6,761 bases of DNA from Bacteroidota bacterium (GTDB lineage: Bacteria > Bacteroidota > Kryptoniia > Kryptoniales > JAKASW01). Numbering within the stretch: the stretch's first letter is position 1; every line of letters starts with the position of its first letter. A program made the position numbers and the translations under genes. The stretch covers positions 1 to 6,761 of the forward strand of contig JAJYOS010000362.1 of assembly GCA_021796055.1 (NCBI GenBank), written 5' to 3'. Below, in pieces: positions 1 to 5,656 of the stretch. A model generated the notes under the pieces. It was given only the letters and a program-made list of their open reading frames with translations, ran no database searches and was not told where the DNA came from.

Positions 1-221
1 CGATGGCGTGTTGGATACTTCATCTCACTGATGCTGAATTTCCCGCTCAAAATTGAAGCGAATCTCGATACCTGTCGACCCAATCCATTCTCACAAAACT
101 CAACAGGATCTGCCGACACTTCAAGATAGGAATTAGTGGATTTATTTGCGACTTCGGAAGAGATTAAGTCCTGGTTCAGAGCGGGACCGATACTGCTCAG
201 ATTGTGACCCCGAAAAGATGA
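1..221. other. Left-flank sequence with no assignable gene
   Basis: This is the stretch beyond the terminator of the four-gene unit. I recognise no RNA gene or protein in it. On the minus strand the same frame as the aminomutase stays open after its TAA stop all the way to the window edge (about 87 codons). The only possible starts are weak: a GTG at 119-117 and an ATG at 23-21, neither preceded by a good Shine-Dalgarno sequence. The conceptual product near the edge (ending SISEMKYPTRH) has ordinary protein-like composition but matches nothing I know. On the plus strand, frame 1 is open from the edge to a TAG at 127-129 and could be the tail of a converging gene. It is equally unrecognised. 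Either reading is possible and neither is supported enough to call a gene. Confidence 0.3.
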
Positions 222-255
222 GGGCTGCCCAAATCCACCGTTACGCGGGCAGCCC
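222..255 (-). terminator. Hairpin terminator closing the aminomutase operon
   Basis: A perfect 9 bp GC-rich inverted repeat, gggctgccc at 222-230 and gggcagccc at 247-255, with a 16 nt loop. It begins 8 nt after the aminomutase TAA stop (264-266). On the minus strand it is followed by tcatcttttc, a short and imperfect T-tract. Position and stem fit a Rho-independent terminator of moderate strength. The other strand has no T-tract after the stem, so it is unlikely to serve a converging gene efficiently. Confidence 0.7.
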
Positions 256-263
256 GGAGAAAT

Positions 264-1451
264 TTATCCTTCCGTCGGTTTGTCCAACGCAACCTTCACG
301 GCTGCCCGGCTTTTCGATTTCGACGCGCGCCGCCTTCGCTCTCTTATAATGACAGGCTGCTTCCTCAGAAACCTCTCATCGACTTCCGCCGGCTCTGCGA
401 CTCTCGATTGTCCCGTTACCTCGTCGTACTCGAAGACCTCGTACTTGTAATTTCGTACGACGATCTTCTGGTCGTCGTGGTATAGGACATATTGCGGAAG
501 TATCGGTATTTTTCCGCCGCCGCCGGGGGCATCTATAACGAAATATGGAACCGCCAATCCGCTCGTGTGCCCGCGGAGTTTGTCCATGATTTCCAGGCCC
601 GTTTTGATGGGGGTGCGGAAGTGGTTCGTGCTCTTCACCATGTCTGCCTGGTAAATGTAGTACGGACGCACGCGCATCATGAGGAGCTTGCGATTGAGCT
701 CCTTCACAATTTCTGCGTCGTCGTTCACGCCCTTCATCAGGACCATCTGGTTGCCGAGAGGAAAACCGGCGTCGGCAAGAAGATCGCATGCCTGTTTCGC
801 CTCCGGTGTGATCTCCCATGGGTGGTTGAAGTGTACGTTGACATAAAGCGGCTGGTACTTTTTCATCATCTCCACGAGCTGCGGGGTGATGCGCTGAGGC
901 AACACGCAGGGCATTTTCGTGTGCACGCGGATTATCTCTACGTGCGGGATTTCTCGGAGGCCTTGCAACACCTTCTCCAACATGGTGTCGGTGAGCATGA
1001 GAGGATCTCCTCCGGACACGATTACGTCCCTGACTTCAGGGTGAGCCTTTATGTAATCCAGACCATCCTGGATGTACTTCATGCTGATCTTGGTCGAATC
1101 GCTCACTTTCCTTTTCCTCGTGCAGAATCGGCAGTACATCGAGCACTGGCTCGTGACGAGAAAGAGTACTCTGTCAGGATACCGGTGTGTTATGCTTGGA
1201 ACCGGGCTATCATTATCCTCATTCAGCGGATCTATAGGCAGGCCATCGTCCTCCAGCTCCTTGGCGTCTGGTATGCACTGAAGCCAAATAGGGTCGCCGG
1301 GATAGCGAATAAGGCTTAAATAGTACGGATTGATTCTGATGTGGAAAAGGCTGTTAAGCCTTTCGGCAGTTTCTTTGTCAAAGTTGAAACGCTTGACAAG
1401 GTCATCAGCACTGTCAATACTCTGCCTCAGCATCTGCTGCCACAGTTCCAT
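264..1451 (-). CDS. kamA: KamA-family radical SAM lysine 2,3-aminomutase
   Basis: A 395-residue PLP- and S-adenosylmethionine-dependent radical enzyme, expected to interconvert L-lysine and L-beta-lysine in the cytoplasm. The radical-SAM cluster motif CSMYCRFC is at residues 103-110 (Cys103, Cys107, Cys110), followed by Arg112. DAPGGGGK is at 307-314, with Lys314 as the PLP lysine. Compared with the clostridial enzyme as I remember it, these residues fall at a constant offset of 22-23. Asp270 (in YQAD) and Asp307 match the two aspartates that hold the lysine side-chain amine, and Arg112 matches the arginine that holds its carboxylate. This favours lysine over glutamate as substrate. No cysteine occurs after residue 222, so the structural zinc site of the clostridial enzyme is missing. 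The last 25 residues form an unusually basic tail. It starts at an ATG with GGAGG 8 nt upstream and lies 3 bp after the acetyltransferase stop. It is last in the operon. An EpmB-type role (elongation factor P lysine modification) is less likely given the partners. Confidence 0.93.
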   Translation of the reverse strand: MELWQQMLRQSIDSADDLVKRFNFDKETAERLNSLFHIRINPYYLSLIRYPGDPIWLQCIPDAKELEDDGLPIDPLNEDNDSPVPSITHRYPDRVLFLVTSQCSMYCRFCTRKRKVSDSTKISMKYIQDGLDYIKAHPEVRDVIVSGGDPLMLTDTMLEKVLQGLREIPHVEIIRVHTKMPCVLPQRITPQLVEMMKKYQPLYVNVHFNHPWEITPEAKQACDLLADAGFPLGNQMVLMKGVNDDAEIVKELNRKLLMMRVRPYYIYQADMVKSTNHFRTPIKTGLEIMDKLRGHTSGLAVPYFVIDAPGGGGKIPILPQYVLYHDDQKIVVRNYKYEVFEYDEVTGQSRVAEPAEVDERFLRKQPVIIRERRRRASKSKSRAAVKVALDKPTEG

Positions 1452-1454
1452 AAA

Positions 1455-1961
1455 TTAGTCCTCCGAGATTTGTTTAACATAGACCACGAGGTCGTCTCCG
1501 GGGCGGTAGTAATCCTTTATTCTACTCCCCTCTTGATAACCCCGATTCAAATAGAAACTTCTTGTGGAAACGTACTTTTCCTGCGAGCTCGTGTTAACAG
1601 TGATGAGTCTCCCGTGATGTCTGGCTATGTCCGCCTCGGCAAAGGAAAGAAGCTCTGTCCCAATCTTCTTTCCCTGCTGTTCGGGGTCCACGGCAATCCA
1701 GTAAATATCGTAAGTCCCCTCCGTCAGCGGCGTCGGTCCGTAACAGACGTAGCCCGCCACTTTGTCGGTGACGGCAGTATATGTCCAGTATCCGCTTTCG
1801 AGGGATTCGTCGAAGTAGGAGTTGAGGAGCTCGTCGGCTATTCCCACTTCATCTTCGGTGAAGTAATCAGTTCTCTTCAAGATGTCCAGTATCGGGGAGT
1901 AGTCTTCCCTGACTGTGGGTCTAATAAGTACCAACGCTCCTCTTGAAGGCTGATTCGACAA
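1455..1961 (-). CDS. GNAT-family N-acetyltransferase
   Basis: A GNAT-fold acyltransferase of up to 168 residues, expected to move an acetyl (or other acyl) group from CoA to an amine. The fold opens with LVLIRPTVRED (residues 10-20). The acetyl-CoA-binding strand and loop are at 86-103 (IYWIAVDPEQQGKKIG), where Gln96 to Gly101 is the Q/RxxGxG/A pyrophosphate loop with Lys99 in place of the middle Gly. A C-terminal TRSFYLNRGY segment at 133-142 fits motif B. The start is uncertain. The longest frame uses a TTG at 1961 with no Shine-Dalgarno and overlaps ligase B by 41 bp. A TTG at 1934 fits the protein fold better, but its AGGAG lies only 2 nt upstream. It is much shorter than AblB, the beta-lysine acetyltransferase of methanogens, and I do not think it is an orthologue. 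From its position, the likely substrate is an amine of beta-lysine or of a beta-lysyl peptide (inference). Confidence 0.88.
   Translation of the reverse strand: MSNQPSRGALVLIRPTVREDYSPILDILKRTDYFTEDEVGIADELLNSYFDESLESGYWTYTAVTDKVAGYVCYGPTPLTEGTYDIYWIAVDPEQQGKKIGTELLSFAEADIARHHGRLITVNTSSQEKYVSTRSFYLNRGYQEGSRIKDYYRPGDDLVVYVKQISED
1460..1464 (-). promoter_or_regulatory. Shine-Dalgarno of the aminomutase gene
   Basis: A perfect GGAGG on the minus strand, 8 nt before the ATG at 1451. It lies inside the last codons of the upstream acetyltransferase gene. This fixes the aminomutase start and suggests translation of the two genes is coupled. Confidence 0.8.
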
Positions 1962-2991
1962 TATTGTTTATCAGCTGGCCGTAAGTCCAGCCGAAAGCTT
2001 TTGCGCTGCGGGCAAATCCGGATTCTTCGGGCGAAAGATCCGGGTTGGAGTTCACTTCGAGCACGAATACTCTTCCTGTCTTGTCGACACGCATGTCGAC
2101 CCTGGCATAGTCACGGCAGCCCATTACCTGGTACGCCCTGATGGCGGTGTTCTGAATCTTCTTCTGCATCCGCTGGCTGATCTTTGCCGGGCAAATAGGT
2201 ACGGTCGACTTGTATTCGACCGTCTCGGGCATCCACTTCGCTTCATACGATACGATGTGGTGATATCCTTCCGGCATCGAGTTGAAGTCGATCTCCGAAA
2301 CAGGGAGCGCGACCAGCTCTTCATTTCCGACTATAGCGACGTTGAATTCGCGGCCATCTATGAATTGTTCGACGAGTATGGGCTGATTGAATGTCTTCAA
2401 CATTCTCGCGAGCAGCACCTGAAGATGGTCGCGGTCGTAGACCACAGATGCGTTCGATATCCCGGCGCTGGCGTCTTCATGAATCGGCTTGGCAATTACT
2501 GGGTAATTAACCTTCTTCCTCGAAATTTCGTCGGGGGAAGTAAAGACGCGAAATGCGGGCACGTTCAGCTTGTGGAACGAAAGGATCTCCTTTGCTCTCA
2601 CCTTGTTGAGGCAACTTCCGAGCGTCAGCGGACCGCTCCCGGTGTAAGGGATCCTGAGAAGATCGTATAATCCGGCGACATTCATCTCCTGGAAAGAGTC
2701 GCTCTCGATCGCCTCGCAAAAGTTGAGAACCAGATCAGGTTTCTCTTCACGAAGTTTGTCGACGAATCTGTGAATGGCGCTGCTCGTGAGAGTAGTCGAG
2801 ACATTGTAGCCCGACTCCGTCAGGACCTCGACAATAGCATCCACCTGTTCCAAAACGCTCATCATAGAGGTATCCACATTGGTAGTCTTCGAATTCTGCT
2901 CATTTTTGGAGCTGAAGGCCTTTTCGATCTCGGAGCTGATGTCCATCGAAGCCTCGTCATAGACTACCAGGATTTTCTTTTTCTTTGACAT
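1921..2991 (-). CDS. ATP-grasp ligase B, D-Ala-D-Ala-ligase-like (divergent)
   Basis: A 356-residue ATP-grasp enzyme, expected to activate a carboxylate as an acyl phosphate and join it to an amine. Landmarks of the D-Ala-D-Ala ligase family are: PYTGSGPLTLGSCLNK at 115-130 before the ATP-binding lysines; PVIAKPIHEDASAG around 164-177, the flexible loop over ATP; VEQFIDGREFNVAI at 207-220; and a C-terminal metal site CRDYARVD at 292-299 followed by LEVNSNPD at 311-318, giving Asp299, Glu312 and Asn314 as Mg ligands. It is clearly paralogous to ligase A but diverges where substrates bind. It has HEDASAG where A has HEGSSKG, and NSNPDLSPEESGF where A has NPLPGILPDPEEHS. The N-terminus starts MSKKKKILVVYDEAS instead of the usual VALVFNxKRE. 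A different amino-acid substrate is therefore likely. The ATG start has AGAGG about 7 nt upstream. It follows ligase A by 41 bp and overlaps the acetyltransferase. Confidence 0.88.
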   Translation of the reverse strand: MSKKKKILVVYDEASMDISSEIEKAFSSKNEQNSKTTNVDTSMMSVLEQVDAIVEVLTESGYNVSTTLTSSAIHRFVDKLREEKPDLVLNFCEAIESDSFQEMNVAGLYDLLRIPYTGSGPLTLGSCLNKVRAKEILSFHKLNVPAFRVFTSPDEISRKKVNYPVIAKPIHEDASAGISNASVVYDRDHLQVLLARMLKTFNQPILVEQFIDGREFNVAIVGNEELVALPVSEIDFNSMPEGYHHIVSYEAKWMPETVEYKSTVPICPAKISQRMQKKIQNTAIRAYQVMGCRDYARVDMRVDKTGRVFVLEVNSNPDLSPEESGFARSAKAFGWTYGQLINNIVESAFKRSVGTY

Positions 2992-3032
2992 AAGCCGCCT
3001 CTATAGGTTCAACAAATACCGCTAGTTATGAG

Positions 3033-4097
3033 CTATGATAATCCGAGCCTTTTTAACGCCGCGTTTAGCACGGAATTGATCATTTCATCGTAGTTCAACC
3101 CGGCTGCTCTGGATGCCATCGGAAAACAGGAATGCTCTTCCGGATCCGGTAAAATCCCCGGTAACGGATTAATTTCGAGGATGTTCGGATCATCGGCAGC
3201 ATCGAGCCTAACATCGATCCTGCTCCAATCGCGGCACTTAAGGACCTCAAAAGTCTTCCGACAGATTTCTTCGATTTTCTTCCCCAGCCTGTCATTTATA
3301 GGAGCTGGGCATTTGAAGACCTCGATCGGAGAACCCTTGGTGTCCCACAGCCATTTCGCTTCGTAAGAATAAACCGGCAGTGCCTCCGATGGCAACGAAC
3401 TGAAATTCATTTCTACAGGTGGGAAAACTTTCAGTTCACTCCCATTACCAAGCAATGCGACGGTAAACTCCCGTCCGGGCAAATATTCTTCCACAAGCGC
3501 TGGTTGCTCGTAGTTAGCAAGTATTCGTTCAACCTCCTGCCTGAGAGCTTCGGGTGTGGTTACGTAGGAGGAGTTGTAAATTCCTTTGCTCGAACCCTCA
3601 TGCAGCGGTTTAACAAAGAGTGGATATCGCAGTGAAGCATCGGACGCCTCTTCGAAAGACCTAGCGACAACAAACCTCGCAGTCGGAATACCGTGGTAGG
3701 ACAGTATCTCCTTTGTCCTTGCCTTATCGAGACAGGTTGCAAGAGTCAGAGGATCCGATCCGGTATAAGGCATTCCCAGGAACTCCAGCATGGCAGGGAC
3801 CTGTGCCTCTCGACTGACGCCGTTCATTCCCTCAGCAATGTTGAAGACTATGTCGAACCCGCCTTCGCGGAGTTTCTCGTAAGCGAACTCGTCCGCTTCG
3901 ACGAGAGTAACATTATGGAACAGGGACAAAGCCCGCGCGACAGCGTTTATCGTTTCGGGTGTGTCCCATTCGGCATACATGTCTGCCACTTTCTCTTGGA
4001 CCGTTACAGCTTTGAGGGGAGAAGAGTGGGAGGGAATCTGAGTGTCGTCGTCGAACGTGCTCTCTCTTTTCTGGTTAAAGACAAGAGCAACATTCAT
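3033..4097 (-). CDS. ATP-grasp ligase A, D-Ala-D-Ala-ligase-like
   Basis: A 354-residue ATP-grasp amino-acid or peptide ligase and the first gene of the unit. From the N-terminus it shows MNVALVFNQKRE (1-12), the usual opening of this family; FNIAEGMNGVSREAQVPAM (85-103); PYTGSDPLTLATCLDK (110-125); the ATP-loop FVKPLHEGSSKG (161-172); VEEYLPGREFTVAL (202-215); and CRDWSRIDV (288-296) with LEINPLPG (307-314). Asp295, Glu308 and Asn310 are the Mg ligands. The reading frame can be extended to a TTG at 4160 (375 residues), but I reject that start. The TTG overlaps a strong -10 element, the extra 21 residues look unrelated to the family, and the ATG at 4097 has GGGA about 6 nt upstream and gives a length close to ligase B. 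The combination with KamA and a GNAT makes peptide or amide synthesis more likely than cell-wall D-Ala-D-Ala synthesis, for which a canonical Ddl would be expected elsewhere in the genome. Confidence 0.88.
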   Translation of the reverse strand: MNVALVFNQKRESTFDDDTQIPSHSSPLKAVTVQEKVADMYAEWDTPETINAVARALSLFHNVTLVEADEFAYEKLREGGFDIVFNIAEGMNGVSREAQVPAMLEFLGMPYTGSDPLTLATCLDKARTKEILSYHGIPTARFVVARSFEEASDASLRYPLFVKPLHEGSSKGIYNSSYVTTPEALRQEVERILANYEQPALVEEYLPGREFTVALLGNGSELKVFPPVEMNFSSLPSEALPVYSYEAKWLWDTKGSPIEVFKCPAPINDRLGKKIEEICRKTFEVLKCRDWSRIDVRLDAADDPNILEINPLPGILPDPEEHSCFPMASRAAGLNYDEMINSVLNAALKRLGLS

Positions 4098-4158
4098 ACA
4101 TGATCCCGCGTCATGTCCGACTTCAAGTATGTTGGCGGAGCGCCCGTCATTTGCGTTC

Positions 4159-4186
4159 AATATAACGGTTTCTGTTTAAATGTCAA
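4159..4186 (-). promoter_or_regulatory. Sigma70-type promoter of the four-gene operon
   Basis: On the minus strand, TTGACA (4186-4181, perfect -35) is followed after 16 nt by TATATT (4164-4159, five of six bases of TATAAT). Transcription would start near 4152 at an A, leaving a leader of about 55 nt before the ATG at 4097. This is the only near-consensus promoter I found upstream of the unit. No clear operator repeat overlaps it. Confidence 0.72.
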
Positions 4187-4274
4187 GCAAAGTGGTACAG
4201 TTTGAAAGGTGCCGTAGACGGGAATCACACACCGCGTGAGAGTCTTAAGAGCACTCTCGGTCGGTCATGTTCCC

Positions 4275-4306
4275 GGTGAGCAGACAACTTCCGAAGGCCG
4301 CTCACC
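4275..4306. repeat. Inverted repeat, 7 bp stem
   Basis: GGTGAGC (4275-4281) pairs with GCTCACC (4300-4306) across an 18 nt loop. The loop itself contains cttccgaag, which can form a small inner hairpin. There is no T-tract on either side, so it does not look like a terminator. Confidence 0.45.
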
Positions 4307-4457
4307 TGTCCGCCGGCTCCGGCATCAGGAGAGTAGAACAAGTTCAGACAACTGGCCGATTGAAGACGGCGACTCGACGGTAAGAACTCGTCCATGCCCC
4401 GGAAGGAGCCGGTCTTCCTCCGAGACGCCGAGGAGTGGCCGATATTTGGCTATTGAT

Positions 4458-4481
4458 GCCCCCAGGAGTGAAGTCGGGGGC
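4458..4481. repeat. REP-like hairpin, GCCCCC/GGGGGC
   Basis: GCCCCC (4458-4463) pairs with GGGGGC (4476-4481) around aggagtgaagtc. On the minus strand it reads gcccccgacttc...gggggc. This resembles the short GC-rich hairpins that recur between genes in many bacterial genomes (REP elements). Only one copy is in this window, so repetition cannot be shown here. Confidence 0.4.
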
Positions 4482-4512
4482 GGTGTAGCGGGAAAGAAAC
4501 GGTGAAAAGGAT

Positions 4513-4531
4513 CGCCGGCATGCCGCCGGCG
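4513..4531 (-). terminator. Possible weak terminator after the phosphatase gene
   Basis: CGCCGGC (4513-4519) and GCCGGCG (4525-4531) form a 7 bp all-GC stem with a 5 nt loop. On the minus strand it is followed by atccttttcacc. It lies 77 bp after the phosphatase stop. The T-run is short and offset by four bases, so termination may be weak or Rho-assisted. Confidence 0.4.
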
Positions 4532-4607
4532 CAAAGGAACGGACCGGATATCCCAATTTACAGTCATAACTCAGGGGAAGATCCGGCAGGTGCCGATGAG
4601 GGGGCGG

Positions 4608-5498
4608 TCAGAAATTGATGGAAAGCTCCGCGCCCAATGAGTTATTGACAATGCCGAGATGAACCTTCGCCCCGTTTCTGTTAAAAGGAAGGTTCTCGAC
4701 AATTTTCGTACTACCTATCCCGATGATTGCGCCGACGAACACGTCGCTCGGCCAGTGTGCCCGCTCCATAATCCGGGATATTCCCACAATGGTGGCGGTT
4801 CCATACGCCGCATAAGAAACCCACTTCTCCGGATACGAGTCCGCAATCGAAGCCGCCGCTGCAAAAATTGTCGCCGTATGTCCGGAAGGAAACGCATCGT
4901 AGCTTGCGATGCTTTTGCTCCCGTTGTCCCTGTGCTCGAAATATGAGAGAGGCCCGCTCCAGCGTCCGCCTTCCCTCGTCGCCATACTCGGGCGTTCCCT
5001 GCCGAAAGCGTTCTTGAGTATCTGCGTCGCTATGCCGCTGAACAGAAAAGTCTCCATGCCGAGATCGGCCGCCTGCAGCGATGTTTCATCTCCGGTCACA
5101 AAATGGAAAGCGTAGAAACCGCTGAACAGCGCGATCGAGAACGTGCCCAATCCCATCATGCTCACCACCGGACTGACGCTGGACAGCACCGAGCTTCGAA
5201 TCCGAATACCACGCAGATACTCGTACACTTCGTCATCCGATTTAAACAAGCCGTATGTAATAGCAAGCCCGCCACCCACCATTTCCACAGGAGTCAGCAG
5301 TGGTTTCCTTACCGGCGCAAATGCGAGAACCCGTTGCCGCATTCCAGGTGATTTAGTATTTGCACCGACGACTGCATCAGATGCAGAATTCGCCAACGTA
5401 ATTCTCACGGGGTTAGACGAGTCGGAGACGGTGACCGTCCGCGAAGCGTTAACGGGAACCGGGGCGAATAAAAGCCAGCAGCTTAGCAGTAGGGTCAA
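4608..5498 (-). CDS. PAP2-superfamily phosphatase, exported/membrane
   Basis: A 296-residue type-2 phosphatidic acid phosphatase-like protein. All three catalytic motifs are intact: KNAFGRERP at 162-170 (Kx6RP), PSGH at 204-207, and SRIMERAHWPSD at 241-252 (SRx5HxxxD), with His207 and His248 as the expected catalytic histidines. Such enzymes remove phosphate from lipid pyrophosphates, phosphatidates or similar substrates on the periplasmic side. The first 19 residues look like a signal peptide ending at VNA-S. Hydrophobic segments lie at about 72-85, 111-133, 145-160, 209-220, 227-241 and 252-264. The end GIVNNSLGAELSINF alternates like an outer-membrane beta strand with terminal Phe, which is suggestive only. 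The start is doubtful: it uses TTG at 5498 without a Shine-Dalgarno, and the signal peptide then lacks a positive n-region. Substrate is unknown; undecaprenyl pyrophosphate or phosphatidylglycerophosphate are family possibilities. Confidence 0.9.
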   Translation of the reverse strand: MTLLLSCWLLFAPVPVNASRTVTVSDSSNPVRITLANSASDAVVGANTKSPGMRQRVLAFAPVRKPLLTPVEMVGGGLAITYGLFKSDDEVYEYLRGIRIRSSVLSSVSPVVSMMGLGTFSIALFSGFYAFHFVTGDETSLQAADLGMETFLFSGIATQILKNAFGRERPSMATREGGRWSGPLSYFEHRDNGSKSIASYDAFPSGHTATIFAAAASIADSYPEKWVSYAAYGTATIVGISRIMERAHWPSDVFVGAIIGIGSTKIVENLPFNRNGAKVHLGIVNNSLGAELSINF

Positions 5499-5656
5499 TC
5501 GTTCATCGGCAATTTATGGTGTCTCATTCTTTCTGTAATTCATGGTACAGTCATCTCGTAAACGCGCCCGCTGCCGGATTTGTTCCAGATCGGCGTCCTC
5601 AAAAGATCTTCTTTCTTGCGAAATCAGACCGAACCAGAAGACGCAGTTCCCATTCC
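5499..5656. other. Intergenic gap between coaBC and the phosphatase
   Basis: A 158 bp gap with no gene, no convincing terminator hairpin and no near-consensus promoter on the minus strand. A minus-strand ATG at 5527 opens MRHHKLPMND before a stop, one frame away from the phosphatase. See the findings for why this may be its true leader. Confidence 0.4.

Larger units (their letters stand above)
4187..4607. other. Gene-poor intergenic region with several inverted repeats
   Basis: About 420 bp between the phosphatase stop and the operon promoter. Several overlapping short open frames exist on both strands (for example minus-strand 4567-4325, 80 codons), but none has a Shine-Dalgarno or a recognisable product, and they cancel one another in different frames. 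I found no tRNA, tmRNA, SRP or RNase P signature. What the region does hold is a series of perfect short hairpins: 4238-4258 (6 bp), 4275-4306 (7 bp), 4401-4418 (5 bp), 4458-4481 (6 bp) and 4513-4531 (7 bp). It could be a decayed gene, a structured non-coding RNA or a REP-like hairpin cluster. Confidence 0.5.

Noticed and set aside
146..349. Plus-strand open frame of 67 codons
   Set aside because: It crosses the terminator hairpin and the 3' end of the aminomutase gene, with no homology or start signal.
492..1319. Long plus-strand open frame of 275 codons
   Set aside because: It lies wholly antisense to the aminomutase gene, whose cofactor motifs are intact. Its product is His/Val-rich without any recognisable domain, and it has no ribosome site.
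1341..1946. Plus-strand open frame of 201 codons
   Set aside because: Antisense to the acetyltransferase and the start of the aminomutase; no recognisable domain. A shadow of real genes.
264..1961. Assignment of the KamA-GNAT pair as a standard ablA-ablB acetyl-beta-lysine operon
   Set aside because: The GNAT is about 168 residues, much shorter than AblB, and the two ATP-grasp ligases have no place in that pathway. The logic may be related, but the system differs.
1921..4097. Assignment of the ligases as cell-wall D-Ala-D-Ala ligases (ddl)
   Set aside because: They lack the typical Ddl N-terminal GGxSxExxVS motif and NTxPGMT product loop, and sit with KamA and a GNAT and no peptidoglycan genes.
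4396..4420. Resemblance to the SRP RNA core (ccggaagga)
   Set aside because: The symmetric internal-loop sequence (AGCAG) and the surrounding pairing of SRP domain IV are missing. The short match is by chance.
4325..4567. Minus-strand open frames of 70-80 codons
   Set aside because: Two frames overlap across the same bases, both Arg/Pro/Ser-rich, without ribosome sites or known motifs, and one crosses the hairpins. Noncoding is more likely.
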